Positions 11,206 to 25,700 of a DNA stretch of 64,000 nucleotides are shown here, piece after piece (within the stretch, counting starts at the first letter, position 1; each line of letters begins with the position of its first letter). The position numbers and the translations under genes are program-made. Source of the stretch: Ciona savignyi (Eukaryota > Chordata > Ascidiacea > Phlebobranchia > Cionidae); contig CH003412.1 of the NCBI GenBank assembly GCA_000149265.1, positions 4,758,635 to 4,822,634 of the forward strand, written 5' to 3'. Under the pieces are notes generated by a model that saw only the letters and a program-made list of their open reading frames with translations, ran no database searches and was not told the origin of the DNA.

Positions 11206-11838
11206 GTCCCCAGTTTGAATTCATTAAAATCGGTTCCGCTCCATCAGTTTGCGACAAAGCAATTGTTTTGCATTCGACTATTATGTTTTCATCCATCCAA
11301 TAAATAGTTGCAATTTTTAGGGCATATGTTCAGATTTGGTAAAACTTTTAGCTTATATTTCAGATATTTGAAAACAAAGCAAGTTTTATTTGTTCCTATC
11401 GGGCATAATTAAAAAAAAATTGCTTATTTTATTATGTATTAACGTTGGGTTTACTGTAGGGTAAACAAAGAATCACTAAATGAAAGGCGATCTAGTCACT
11501 GTTTCTATTGAATAAATAGTAATTATATAAAAAATATATATTATTCTATTAGTTTTGATTTTAACAACAAGTTAGTAATTATAATACAATGGGTTTACTA
11601 GCCGCCGCCGCCGCCCCAAGCGTGGGTAACCTTTTTCCTTTATTTATTACTCTATTTGTAATTTAAACAATAAATACACAACGTTATGTACGTTATAATG
11701 TTTAATTATATCGGTTCATTATGATACGAACGGAACATTATGATATATAAATTACTGCTACTATAATCTATTATTGATTTTTTGTTGCTGTCCAAATTAT
11801 TTAACACACATGTACAGTATTGAACGTGTTAACGCGAG

Positions 11839-14800
11839 TTAGCGTTCAGTTAGAATCAGTTTAAAGTTTGCAGGAGTGTAGGTCAGTGAATTTATCCCAA
11901 CTAAACTCGGAAGTGGTTTGCCTGGCACAGGATTGATCTCATACTTTTGTAGAATCGCTATCAAGAAAATAAACATTTCCTGTCTCGCCAATGCTTCCCC
12001 TAAGCAACTACGTGGTCCGATGGAAAACGGAATAACTTTGCTAGAATTTCGGTACTTTCCCTGGTCGTCGATGTGTCTGTGCGGATCAAATTTCGAAGGG
12101 TTTGGCCATGTGACTGGATCGTTGTGAACTCCCCATAGATTGGAAAGAATCTGTAAGGTGATGCGTCAATATTTTTAAAAATGACAACATAATAGCTCTA
12201 AGGCAACACGTTTTATTTTAAGGTCAAGAATAGACAATTTAGTTGCTAAATGCAAAATGTTTTGTTGTACCACTTTCAAAATCATTGTAACTCTTATGAT
12301 AGATCAATATAAAACTTGTTATGTTTCTTGTCCAATTATCTTTATTCGTGGTAATCGTATCAACAGTCGGCGTTAAAAAATACATATACACTACCCCTCT
12401 GGCAATATTATCTGGCGTCTATGCAAACCATACCGTTGTTCCTTTTGGTATTGTATAGCCATGGATTTTTATATTTTCTTGGCAGTAATGCTGACTTCCC
12501 ATGGGCACAACCGTAAAGTATCTCACAGATTCCTGTATAAATGCGCACGTGAACGGCATCTTCTCTCTTAGCTTTGAACTTGGAATTCCATCCGCACCTA
12601 AATTAAGCAGTAACAATTAGCGTTGTTGTGGTTCTCAGTAATAAAGTCTTACCCATTGCCTCATCTATTTCCTTGACAATTGTTTTCTTGTGCTCTGGGT
12701 GGTGCATTAGAAGTACAAAGCACCAGAGTAGGGTATTACTCGTAGTTTCTGAACCCGCCACAATCATATCTCGTATGATTGCATTTAGTTCCTCTTCCTA
12801 GGTATAAGTATTAGTGAACAAGTAATGATACCTCACGTTACCGGTTACAGGCATTTTGTTGTAAGAATATTAAAAACTTTATTATACATAGTTTTCCATC
12901 AACATGGTACCCGATATATAAACAAGCTTGGTACTTTTATATTCAACTCAAAGATTTATATGCTACTTACCCCACAAAACAAATAAAACAGAATAAAAAA
13001 CGCATTTGGAAACAAGGCGTAGGAACAAAATATCTACATGTGATCTCCAAGCTTTATTTTGAAATTGTAAAAATAATAGAAGACGACCTATTTCATGATT
13101 TTGAGTGACATCGGTTTAGGAGGATGGGATATTCATCTTTATCCCCGTGAATGGGAAAACCAAGGGGTTATCACATGGGCAATCGTCAGATTACCTCGCG
13201 CCCATCGTCAGGCAATATCCGTAAAGTGACTTGTCCAAGAAAACAACCAACTAGCTAGCGACCAGTTTCGCACCTGCAACCTTTCGATTGAAAGGCGACG
13301 CACTTAATCGCAAGACCAACCCGCCGGTTTTTGCGAGGTCAGTTTGGTTTGGAGAGATAGGGAGAATAATTAGTTGAACGCCTCCTAAAGTAACGGGAGA
13401 GCCGCTTCCGTTCTCCCATACAACTACGACACTTTTCGTAATTAAACAATGCTACAGCAAAAAATATTTACCGTAAAGTGGTCTCTTATATTTTCATTTC
13501 CAAATTTCATTTCATGAATGAAAGTGTCCACAAAATCTCTCAAATCATTTTTATTAAATGTTTTTTTATGTTCCTCAATGTGACTTTGAGCGAAATCTAC
13601 AATAAAGGACACAAAATACCATTATTGGTTAAGCTTAAAGGTACCAAAAAAACACATTGAAATCTGTTTGCTAATTATGTTTGTTACGTGGTTAGCAGAA
13701 TAGTGATCTGTTTTATAGATTGCTAACAAAAAATAAAATTATTAGTCACAGTATAATGTATAATATAATGAGCGTGGTATAAAGTACCAATGCGAAGGAT
13801 GTGTTTTTTTCGGGCATAACTTGGTGAAATAAACTATAGTAATGCGTTATAATATTAAGCCAACGGGATTTACTGAGCGTTTGTCATGCACAAGGTAAAG
13901 TGAGTTTTAAAACAATCTCTCTAACTATCAATGTATACTCGACCTTGTATGTCTTGATTTCTTTTAACAAATCGTGAATAAGCTGGCCCAAAAACAGGTA
14001 ACTTCTTGAGACCTGGAAAAAAATTAATCAGAAGAACTTTTGGGGCATCTACCGGGTCTCCCAACCTGTTTGAAAAGTGTTCAAATGATTATTGTTATCA
14101 TAAAAATAAACTAGTGTGAAAATCCTAAAAACTTTTTGATAAAATGATCAAATGCTATTTGTGTACTCTTAAATAAACACATGTATTTTTGATCTTCCGC
14201 AAAAACACCCACGGCAAAATCGTCAGAAAAAAGTATATTCATTATTTATTTACTTTAAGTTTTTAACTTACATCATTTGCATTGTTTCAAGAAATTTAAG
14301 TTGCCTTTGGTCGTCCAATTCGTAACGTCGGCCGCATACAATGCGGCAGATTACATTTGATGTCAACACGTACAGATTTAACTGGTAAAATGTTACCAAA
14401 AATAAATTATTTTGAGGCACAAAAAATAGACATTTAAAGCCGAGCTTTACCTTAATATCAACTGGTTTGCCAACTTTGCATTTAAGATACTCAGTGAAAC
14501 AAACTGCCTCTTCTGTAATGCGTTCTTCCATTCCACTTCTGCCAAAGCCGTGTCTGTGGAGGAAAGCATTTTTTCAAGTGATACGTATTTAGTTATCCAC
14601 CAATATTGCCACTGGTCATTGCTTTCGAAGAAACTTGACTGAACTATAAAGAATTTGTAAAAAAATTGACGCATTTCTTAAAATTTAACTGCTTACTCGG
14701 AAAGTGATTGAATAACCCATTTTTTCAAAGCTTTAAATTTCATTGAGTAATCCTTTAAAATTACTCCTTTGTCGCCAGTAGCTTGACGTATGATGTTCTC

Positions 14801-15790
14801 AGCTGGTCTTCCACTGGTTAAACTTCCTTGGTTTGTAAACACCTGGAGTTATAGGTTTTTAAACACCTATTTAACATGTTAAATTTATTATTTTCTTGTT
14901 GCTAATTGCTCCTATATTAAAGCTTCTCAAATATAAACTAGATCGACTTTAACAGTTGGGTTTTCTCGGGAAAAAACACACAGACAATTGCCGCGCATGT
15001 ATTATCGATATTTTACAGAAAATCATTAGACAACATGGTCTAAATACTGCACTTAGTAGAAATCCATGCCCGGTGGATTATTGGGTTCTACCGAATTCAA
15101 GGAAAACTTTCTTTATAAATACCATAGTTTCGGTAACCGACGGTGGCAGCAAAGTAATTTGAAATTGATCCATATCACTATATTGAGTTTTCGTGAAATA
15201 ATCTCGGATTATTGTATTTTGTTGTATATCATTGAGACATTCTTTTAAGTTTTTGTAAATCCCATTAATTCACTGAGTTTTGCATTTTGTGTTTGTTTCA
15301 CACGATTTTCAATTTATTGGAACCCATTAATCTGCTAAGTTCATCGGCCAATGTCCGTTAAGATCCTCGTCCAAGGACATAATCGACTAGCTTTGGGACA
15401 GTTTTCTATTATACAAACGTTTCGGTTGAATAAAGACGTACTAGTCTACGAGCTGATCAACTACTGACAAGCACACACAATATCTAATATTTACTTTTGT
15501 ATAAATCCCACCTCAACCACGCTTTCTGACGTATTGAGGACAACCACATCCGATGTTCCCAATCTTGCACTCATCACCGCTCCATACTTTTCCAGGCTCC
15601 ATTTTTTCAATAACTTCTCGGGAAAGTTGTCGAGAAAAGGTATAACCCCTAAAATGGGAATTCCCCTGGGTCCAGGTGGAAACCCATTGGGCCGTCTCCA
15701 CCAATACTGGTAGAACACAGCGGCAAATATCGCCAAGATGGTCGACAATAATGTGTAAGTAGACACATTTCTGATTATTTCTAATATCAT
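11839..15790 (-). CDS. Cytochrome P450, CYP2 clan, tandem copy 3 (complete, 501 aa)
   Basis: Nine coding exons: 15512-15790, 14697-14842, 14451-14553, 14272-14381, 13944-14065, 13472-13596, 12653-12797, 12434-12597, 11839-12150. Lengths are identical to copy 2 exon by exon, total 1506 bp. All hallmark motifs are kept: N-terminal anchor and PPGP hinge, AGSETTS in exon 7, ESVR in exon 8, FSIGPRSCLG in exon 9. Differences from copy 2 are scattered substitutions, for example IHGYT for INEYT in exon 8 and SSKV for SRNV in the stretch before the haem loop. Intron 6 carries the same SINE as copy 2. No stop codon or broken splice site was seen, so the gene looks functional. It is the most upstream member of the array; the next gene upstream is the 3' end of spire on the same strand. 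Confidence 0.95.
13123..13329 (-). mobile_element. tRNA-derived SINE in intron 6 of P450 copy 3
   Basis: Same insertion and same internal deletion as the SINE at 7532-7738, nearly identical in sequence. Confidence 0.88.
15312..15400 (-). repeat. Old SINE fragment in intron 1 of P450 copy 3
   Basis: Uninterrupted counterpart of 3345-3452. Together they show the empty site of the SINE found at 9549-9849 in copy 2. Confidence 0.6.
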
Positions 15791-16759
15791 TGCTAATGCT
15801 AGCTAGGATATTTTTTCAACGAGTTACATTCAATTTATCAGTTACTTTACGAATGTCTGAATGCGATGAGTAACTATAAGCAATGAATTTCGTAAATGAT
15901 TTACCAAATTCGTTTAAGTAGCCTACGCATAGTTAGTTTAAAATACACGTCAAAAACTGCTGATGCTTTCAAATTATACCACTTTGCTGTGCAATATATG
16001 AATCTAAATAAAGGTTTCCTATTTTCGCTTGGTGATTGCTTAAATTTACAACCATACTTTTTGCTGTGGGCTATAATATATGAATATTCGGTTGTGGCCT
16101 CGGGCAAGGCTTAACGGACATTGTCTGAACTCAGCGGATTAGTGGGTTCTGCTAAATTGAAGGAACGTGCGAATACACAACACACTGCAATAGCTCTGGT
16201 AACCCGACGGTGGGCGCGAGGTGATTTGACGATTAACCCCCTTGGTTTTCCCATTCACATATGGGGATAAACATGAATATCCTATCCCAAATTAATATTT
16301 TCTATTTTCGCTGGGTGACTGCCCAAATTTACAACCATACTTCTATAACAAAAGAAACCACGCAATTTAAATATAACGCAAGTTTAAATTTTTCCGTAAA
16401 CCGCATCGCCATTACGACGTTTAGGGATGAGTTACAATGTAACACGTGGAGGACGTTTGTGTATTTGCACCAAGCACAGTAAAGCAAACAACATATTGCA
16501 GCAAACTGGATACTCGTAAATAGATTCACACGCCACCTAAAGTTGCGGGAACATGGAGTGTTAAAACAGGAGACTTTTAAACAAAGTTGGGTTCGGTAAA
16601 CGTAGATATCGTCTCTCGAAAAACACAACGAAATATGGAAGAAAACTTCACACTTTATACAGACAAAAGATACTTTGGTAGGAATGTGCAGCTTAAACTC
16701 TTGGTTAACATATATGGAATAAATTAATAAAACTGTGCTGGAAATCTACAAAATCACGA
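15791..16759. other. Spacer between P450 copy 3 and the 3' end of spire
   Basis: It contains the conserved P450 upstream stretch (15791-16060), a truncated SINE (16094-16289), a second copy of the upstream repeat unit (16290-16400) and about 350 bp with no recognisable feature. No convincing polyadenylation hexamer for spire was found. Confidence 0.6.
16094..16289 (+). mobile_element. 5'-truncated tRNA-derived SINE
   Basis: SINE body from CGGGCAAGGC through GGTAACCCGACGG to the tail ATGAATATCCTATCCC. The tRNA-like head is missing. It sits between two units of the P450 upstream repeat. Confidence 0.85.
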
Positions 16760-19700
16760 CTAAGCGGCGTTACTGGTGTAGATGTGTTGGCGCGCCACCT
16801 CGCGGCTGCTATTTACGACGCCGGACAAAAGTAGGTGGCACTCGCAACAAACGTCCATTTTTCGGGAGCGGTTCCAAATTTGCGAGGTTATTGATTCGCC
16901 GGAGTCGCGTTGGTACTGCTCACGTAATAAGTTGATTGGAGATACCGGTTGGTGTTTACTGTCAAACCTAGAAAAAATTGGTTAAATTATATGCCCACAT
17001 TGCTATCTTATTGATCAGTGGCATTCGCATTTACTGGATGGAGGTAGCATACATGACGAGCTTTACCTAATGGCAGAGACACGCAGCCATGAACATACAG
17101 TGACAATAGATCATCATAAGTACCTGAGACTGAATGTAAACTCAAGTTGCATCCACACGGTAATAGTCAGAGCAGAAATATGAATACAATATATCATTTT
17201 TTACTTGTAGACGTTTGGGAATGGTTCTTTAATGACCTAGTTTCAATATGGACTAACAGCATCATTCCAAAACGTCTCAAAATGATAAATGTTCCGTTTG
17301 TTTACGATTTTAACCAAAGAATCATATACAAGTCCATGCATTATGCTCCGAAGCGCGGAAATAAATTGAACATGGCGGAAAATAAATAGCTCGGTTAAAC
17401 TCCCAACTTTCAAATTAAAACATCCATCATTGCATTGAGTCTCAGACGTGAAAAATATGGCGATGTTACCTGGTGAACGAGTAGACCGAGTGGGCGCCGG
17501 ACATTTTATGCATCGAAGGACTTAACGTGAACACTGGTGTTTCGAGGTATTTATTGGTGGGTGCCCGTACCTGCGTAAAAAAGCAATTAATGTAAGGATG
17601 ACTGGTCGAAACATTGGAACGGCCTAAACTTTTTTCGTATATTAATCCACTATTTTAAAGCAACGCCAATTATGTAGGTTACTTTAGTGAACACATGAAC
17701 GGTTTCAATGCAGTAATTTCGGACATTGACCCCAACCAGGTATTTGAGAATACGTTGCCCGGCATGGCTATTAAACAAAGGTTGTCCCGACCCCGTAATT
17801 TCAACAGGTCGTGGTCACATTGAAACGGTGAAATTGTGTGTGGACTTGCTACTCGTGTGATACGTACCTTTCTCGTACATTTGGAGCAGATTTTCATCTT
17901 GCAAATCTCACAGGTGTTGGGCCACGAAAATACGGTAAACTTCTTCGTTCGGCATGTAAAACACACCTGTGGAAATATTAAAATGACGTTTTTTAAGATA
18001 AAAATTAAATTCCAAAAATCTGAATACGTCATATTGCTGCACAATAGCATCTTTAAACACTTGCTTGGCTTTTTCAAGCGCCAATTAGATCGGTTCGACA
18101 TTACATGTGAATTCCACCACTTTACTTTTTACCAAACCTACAACCATTCGGTCATCTAAGAATCGTCAGTATTCGAGCATTGCTTCCTTTTTACAATTAA
18201 ATGAATATAAATGTGGTGTCATTATAAACAGTACAAATTGGGCTTCATGCCCAGACTATCAGACGATCAAACTATTTTTCAATGTGTGTTATGTTAAAGC
18301 ACTAAAAAGGCAAAGAAACTCCACGAATTAGCAGGATATTAATTATTTTGTGCTAGGACTGCCACGATCAACTGTTGTGGATTAGTTGGTGCAAAAGACA
18401 GTGAACATTAGTATGCAATGGAATGCATTCCTAAACGTCTTGATACAAAAACTACGCGTCAGGTCAATAATGTTTGTGTTTTAGTTATTTTTAAACCCGG
18501 CGAAATTTTAAACATTTAACATGGACTTGGCGTGCTACAGGTTTTTTTTGTGCACAAGAAAATGAACGTTTAATGTAAACTTGTGATATCGGTAGATAAA
18601 ATATGATATCATGATTATCCACGTAAATGGAAAAACGCAAGGGGAGTTAAAACACGGGTAATCAGATCACTTCGTGCCGACCGTTGGGATACCGGAACCA
18701 TTACGATGTTTCAATTTGGTTGAACCTATCATACCCCTAGATTTAGGCAATGTCGTTTAAAAGCCTTGGTCAAAACGTGGCTCCGCCGATTAAAGCAGTT
18801 ACATGTTGGGCCACTCGCAAGTAACTACGTTCAGGATACGCATTTCGCCAACGCTCAAGCGTGTGCTTAAACGACAGTGTATGTTAGGAAGAGAAATTTA
18901 CCTTTTCGTTTTTGAGCGCCCTGTAGAGCTCCTTGTCGGATTGAAACTTCTCCAGCTCGGCCCTGGTAAGTACCTGCCTAATGTGCATCACTTCTTCCAC
19001 TGTCAGCGAGAGACTCGCCACTGGTTGCTGCCAATCGGAACACTGGAGGGGGTATGGGAGGTGGTTAGATGGTAGAAGTAGTATTGTACACTAATGGTAA
19101 GTCCATACGTTAAACTGTGAATGATAAAAAATAAGGTAAATACTGTAAGCGGAAACCCGAAAGAACGCATTTCGAAATATTCGCTTACACACACAAAGTA
19201 AGTCCCCTTTTAAAAGTGTTACTAATGAAAACTTTTAAAACTTAAACAAATATGATGTTCACATTGAAGTGACCATGCTTTAATTGAAATTTGTACCAGT
19301 GAACCCGACCACGCTTCATTTCAATTCATTGGCGACACTATGCAATTGACTCACATCCACAGTTGTATTTCGTTTCCGCTCAGACTTTGTGCGTCTGAAG
19401 TACTGTCGCTTTTCTTCCGCTGTCACTGGGGATCGCGGCGGAGGCGGAAGCATGACGTCATTTTTCGTGGTGCTTTCTGGCGACAAAGGATCCAACCAGG
19501 TAATTTTGCGATCCACTAAACTTGGCCGCGGTGTGTGGTTGGAACGAAGGGCGACGCTCTGCGACCGGCGAAGGGCGCGCGAGGGCAGCTTGCTTAGAAA
19601 AGATGGGACGAAGGACGGGAGGTGGCCAGCAGGGGAGTCGGTCGGAGTTTTGGCCGGACTGGGCGGCAGCTCGAGCGGTAGAACTACGGATGCAAATATA

Positions 19701-22700
19701 TGAATGTAGAGTATTATTCGTAACACTGAAATGCATTTGCCAACGCGACTGGTGCCTCTAAATACTACAGGACCGCTTGGAGCGTTTGGAGCGCTTGGTT
19801 TGCTTAGATTGCTATAGAAAGTAATTCTAACTCTGTTCCAAACACTCATCTCAACCACAGAACTAACTTTAACCCCAACCCTAACATTAATATCATAATA
19901 TTTATTTTAGTGGGCTTTTGTAATTACGAAGTATAGTAAGCGATCCAAGCGAACCATGCGCTCCAAGAGATCCTGTAGTATTTAGAGGTACCGAACACGA
20001 CTAAAGAAAAAAATGCTCAGCAGTGAAATGCCTCCGTGATCACGCCACCAAGTACAACATCAACTTAACTCAAAACCCAACAATGATAGAAAAAAATGCA
20101 CTTAAAACTTACGTCGTTTTCGACGAACTGAATCGGAAAATCGTATCGACAACGGTCGGTGGGTGGCGGGAGTGAGCTCGCTGGCGTCGCCGTGGCTGGA
20201 AGACGACACACCAGAAGTTCCTGCGGTTAAAATAAATGAGATTTGTAGGGATGTAAGTTAACTTAAAATGCTATGTACATTTATTGGTGCTGTACTTTAA
20301 AATGGCGGTACATTTTCTGCACAACTCATTGTTGCTATGACGAAGTGATTCTTACTTTGATTGACAGGCGATTCATTGTTTTGAATAATCAAAATAAAAT
20401 CTAGGTTAATAATACATACCATTACACATCTAGATGACCTTAAAATACTTCACACCCTGTCCATAATTGTTTCGTTAACAAACAATTAGGACTGTTTAAA
20501 AAGCCAATTAACGTAATTCTGATCAGAAGTTATATTTAATAAAAAGGAAATTGATCTTACATGAAATATGACATAACTTAGCAAACAAAAATCTAGTTGG
20601 CAGTAAAAAAACGGCATAAAATCATCACTGTTTATTAGGCTTAAAGAAAATGCGTTTAAAGGTATGTTTTACTGTTTTGAGTAAATTAATTTAAATGATC
20701 TGTTAAAAAATTAATATTCAGCATTTTTACCCGACGATCGGGCCGAGGAAGTCGCAGATCTGTTGAAAGGTCGAAGTGGCGAGTACGATTGGTCCAGGTC
20801 CTCGGTCGTATTGACGTCATTGTGGCCGCTTGTTACGTCATAATCCGAATCCGACTGTAAAGAAAGAGCATTAGGTAGCTAAAAATGGATACGAAACGAA
20901 AAATACGTGCTGTTCGTCGGAGTTATATGGAAGCGAGTTCAAGAGCACTCGCCCGGAGCGTATTATAAGGAAAACTGAAAAAGAAATCAATATTTTGGCC
21001 CGGCAAAGTGCGTCAGCTCACTTAATTTCATGAATTGTGACAATTCTGTGATAAAGTAATCTCTGTTTGGAGGCAATGTTAGATTACATACTCTCTAAAA
21101 CGGCACTAATGAACTACCATTTTAACGCTGCAAAAATGCAAAAAAAACTCCAATTCCTAAAGGTCTATTAGTGAACCAGTTTGGAATTAACTTTTAAAAA
21201 ATTCGTATTGCAAAATTGCTTCAAAATCCAAAATTTGTATTTATCCTATGTTAAACAAGTTAAGTAAAAAAAACTACAAATTGGTATTTATCTAAAAGAA
21301 GAACCGCGATTTATTTTCTCGAAAAAGAAAAAAATATAAACCTTCATGAGTAGGCATACTTAAAGATGAGACATGGGATAATACAGTGGCTCTAAGGCGG
21401 CGAGTATTTTGTAGCTTAAACGCATCTTTCGTGTTGGATCACCGCAATTAAAGAGCTTTTGTAGCTCGTACCTCTGTGAAGGAGTCGTTTTCGTCGTCGC
21501 TCAGATTTTCCAGCTTCAAAATTCGTCTGCAGGATTTTGATGACGTCATTCCGACGATCGACTCTGTAATTACGAGAAGATTTTGAAGGGATTGGCCTCA
21601 GCGTGCGTTGGCGGTGTAAGGTGTAATTATGAACTCATACGCGAAATAAAGGCATGTCGTGCCCCGTTGACACTAATCCTTATCACACATGTATTAGAAC
21701 TCTCATAAAAGAAAATTAAAGACTTGAGAGAATCGATGTTAAGAGCATTACAACGAATGCCATTTTTTTAAATGTGAAAGACCGAGAAAAGTATGCCGCG
21801 AAAAACATAAAATAAATTAAAATTATAACTAATAGTTAAACAACTTTAAAACAGGGTAAAACTATATAATATACCGCCACTGCCTAGCTTGTTGGTAGAA
21901 CAGACAGGGCAATACTAAAATGAGGGAAAGCAGGAAGGAGGGAAACTGCCCACCAAAACTATGAAAATTAATTTTAACCCTGTCCTAAAACACAATCTCT
22001 GTCTTAAACACTAATCTCAAAACTTTAACCCCATGTTAAAAACTAACCCCAATGCTTTAATATTCATTTTAGGGTACAGTTTCCCTCCTTCTCGCTTTCC
22101 CTTCTTTTAGTTTCCCCGGAAAGGCAGGAGCAAAAACACCGCGAGAAAACAATTTGTGGGACACAGAAACATCACATGATTTGTTTACCGGTGTCTGGTC
22201 TTTTACCGACGTCGAAAGTTCTCGAAGGCTTGATTGACAGGTTGTCGATTGAACGAAGAGGCACCGCTTGCTCGTGTATCTGCTCGATCAGTTGTTCGTG
22301 CAGGGACTTTGACCTTGGGGGTGTGGGGGCTAGTATTCGCTGGTGGGCCTGGGGTAATAAGGTGTTATTCGCTGATGGGCCTGGGTCAATGGGGTGGTGA
22401 GTTAGTTCTTAGGTACAGTGTTAAAATTACCATTTTTTTAATTTGTTACGTAGCTTTTCTTATCAAGTTCTGTTTACTTGCAGTCAGGGTACCCGTACTT
22501 TTACGATTAATCCTTAACAGTGATCCGCAACCTCTTTTCACTACATTTGATATTATATTAGAGAAATGTCTGATAGCAGCAATTTTCAAAAACTAAAATC
22601 CATTTATTAGATAAAAACTGTTATTATTATTCCCGCAGCATAGCCAGCGGTGTTTCGCGGCACACTGGTTGCAGACCACTGATCTATAACGCACCAGAAC

Positions 22701-25700
22701 AGGGCCACCACAGTATTTACTGGAAATAAGATAAATTATATAGTGTAAAGGTTAAGATCGGCATTTTGGCTAGGTGGTTTATCAGACCGATGTCTCCACT
22801 CTTAACAGTCGTTGCCCTGATCCACTGAATTCAAATGGATCGCGGGGACTCGGAATTCCGAAGATTACCGAACTATATCGACGTCCGTTGCCACGCCCCC
22901 GGGGACAATAACGAGTATGAGTAAACTATATATATATAGTATAGACAGGAGTGACGGTACAGACTCGAAATGAGATCATTCACGTTTTCGCACCTGACTG
23001 ACTGCGATAAATATAGACAAATCGTCCTTGCTCGAACCTGATCTACTTAGCGATTGACTTTCAATCGCATTGAATATAAACGGCTGACCGAGTTATACTA
23101 TAGATGATTTCATTGAGAACATCATCGCTACACCGTGGTTCTTTACTATACGGTTGAAAATTGGGGCAAATTGGTTAGTCATTCACAGCGTTCTACTTCA
23201 TTTGAACTCGATTTGTGGCATTTTAATAGCTTGTTCCTTGTAGAAACAATTACGAGTTTTCTATGAGGTCCACGTAACGCTTTCCGCGCTTGATCGATAG
23301 GATTGGAACACTCGATTGATCGTCTATGACATTTCTGCGCGAATGAAGTCCATTTATGTCGTCACAATTCGTACTCACCGGCGACAGGTTTGGTCGTGAA
23401 CGAATAAACTCCAGTATGACGTCATGAGCACTTTTCTTCACTTGAGGCGGTAGCAGCTCGAACTGCGTCACCTGGAAACGATTACGACATCAAAAGTGAC
23501 GTCACAAAAACAAAAAAGGTGTTTTCTCAAGGGGGCGAAAAGTCCGAGGTCAAAATGACGCAGCAATATGATTTATTGGTATTAGTTGAAAAGTTGGACT
23601 TTACAAATGGTTAATAAGTAACGTAGCTTTGTTTAATCACGAGATGTATCGAAGCCAATGTTAATAGCTATAATGTTTTATAACCAGCAATTTATCGTGA
23701 GGGCGATAAATATTTTGCGGGAAAAACTGTGATGTGCCGGAAATATAAAATTACAAATGACTAAATTTACAGTGTGAAAACGGTTTTTTCAGAATACAAA
23801 CTTAATAACAAAACATAACCCAACACAATCAAACCAAGCAATATTTGCCTAGCGCGTTTATAATGCTGGCAAAATGACGTGGATGTATATACTTTACACA
23901 GGTGGGTGACAAAGCGTGAATGTTGTGATTTGACATTTATATGAAAAGGTGATAAGATAAAATTAATTTTGGAAAACACACACATAAACTGGGGGGAAGG
24001 GAGGCGAAAACTGCGAAAACCCCAGCAATTTTCCTCCATTCTTCTTGTTTAAAGGAAGTTACCGCACTTAAAGTGCTGGCGAATTTAATCGCATTTTTTA
24101 TATCGCTGTGGTGTTGCGTGGTTGATGCGAATAAAAGTACACGTATTGAAAGAGACAAACCCCGGCGTTAAAATTCCGCGAAAATCACCTTTTTCAGCGT
24201 GTACTTCTTCTGTCTAATGTCTTCCATTAGGATTTCGTACGGCGTCAGTTCGTACTCCACCGAATTTCGGGTTTGCTGCTCGACCTTTTTCAGACGGGTC
24301 ACCCCCTTTCGCAGCTGGTCCAATACTTGCATCCACAGGTGGGCCTGTTGTGACGTAACAACCGCTTTGTCAGACAATAGAGCGCAAACAAACGACGTGA
24401 AGCGGTTTAGTATACGAATACGCGCATGGGAAACGACATGCACTGAACTCTCAGAAATGTTATTGTTTTCATGTAAAACTACGTAAACAGAAACAACCCT
24501 ATTTTATTTCTAAAATTTTTAGATTTAAATATTAGACATTTTTTAAATATTAGATTTACTCTTAATTATAAAACACTCTGAGACTATAAATCCCGCATTG
24601 ATATTTATATACAACTTAGCTGAATAAAGTGAGATTAGTTTTTCCTACCCAATCAGCAAATCCCAAGTTCGGTATTTCATCAGGAGATTCAGCATGTGGA
24701 TCACGTGACGATGACGTGACTTGCGTAAGTTTCCGCAAACTCTGCAATGACGAACTTTATTTAATAAACGTTGGGAAAACATTTAAAACCGACGGAATAT
24801 TCGCATGGATTGCCGACTAAGTACTGGTAGTAGATAAACTAATGATTCGACTACTAATAGTTGATAGGCAAAACTGAAAGGACGGAAGGAGGGAAACTGC
24901 ACAGTAAAATTACAAAAACTAATTTAAACCCTGCCCTAAACCCCATGTTTAAAACTAAATATAATGTTCTAATATTCATTTTAGTGTATAGTTTCCCGCT
25001 TTTCCGCCTTCCCCCTTTCCCTCCTTTCAGTTTCCCCCATAGTTGGGCAATATTAAACAAGATAAACATTACAAAACTAACGCTTTTAAAAAGATTAAAC
25101 GAAAAACGTAAAGTTTGTGTGTAGGTGTTGGAGTTAAAAACGAAGGTGACAAAGCACGTGATGCTGGTTGTATTTAATATGCATCGGTTTTACGTGAAAC
25201 ACTGGCCTGCTCGTACGAAAGTGACCTGATGGACACTTAATGGGCAGTTTCCACTAAATACCCATCGAAACCGGTTTTAACCGCCTTAAAGTAGATTTGC
25301 CCTCGCAGGACGTGAATTGTTCGGAGTATCATTTTAAGGTAATTGCACTATCAGTGCCAGCGGGGTAATACGTTATAAACTACTGGTATTATTATCGCCG
25401 TGTTGATTACCGTCTTCGCGTAATCGTGTAATAAACGGTAAACGATGTATTGGGTAATTTAACACGGTATATATATATTTATATATCTGACAAAGTCACC
25501 GATACAAATTGCCCAATCTTCTAAGCACAGAAACTAAGATGAACTTTATTTTCGTCAAACGTCACTGTTTTTATATTGATGGAGTGATAGAAAGTAAAAC
25601 GCTTGTTCAATGGTAAAATTCGAAATAACCTTTTTACTGGTTCTGGTGCGCCCGAGATCTCACTAAACCACTGATTTGCATATACCATGTGTAAGCTAAA

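Larger units (their letters stand above)
10291..11838. other. Intergenic spacer between P450 copies 2 and 3
   Basis: No intact gene. It holds the conserved upstream region of copy 2 (10291-10640), a foldback-like segment (about 10810-10975), an exon 9 relic (about 11090-11205), and the conserved 3' flank of copy 3 with GCC-rich tract and polyadenylation hexamer at 11643-11648. Confidence 0.7.

Noticed and set aside
16735-16985. Plus-strand open frames of 66 and 67 codons
   Set aside because: They are antisense shadows of the last spire exon (16760-16958), whose minus-strand frame joins in phase and encodes the conserved CxxC end.
17679-18101. Minus-strand 140-codon frame taken as one protein
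   Set aside because: Only 17868-17966 of it is a real exon (the zinc finger). The next in-phase exon is at 17470-17570, and the rest of the frame is intron.
19389-19761. Plus-strand frames of 104 and 79 codons in GC-rich sequence
   Set aside because: They are antisense to the 329 bp spire linker exon; the high GC content and lack of stops explain them.
22176-22596. Plus-strand frames of 74 and 120 codons
   Set aside because: The minus strand here encodes the WH2 exon 22207-22339 with motif [10 protein letters not shown] in phase with its neighbours.
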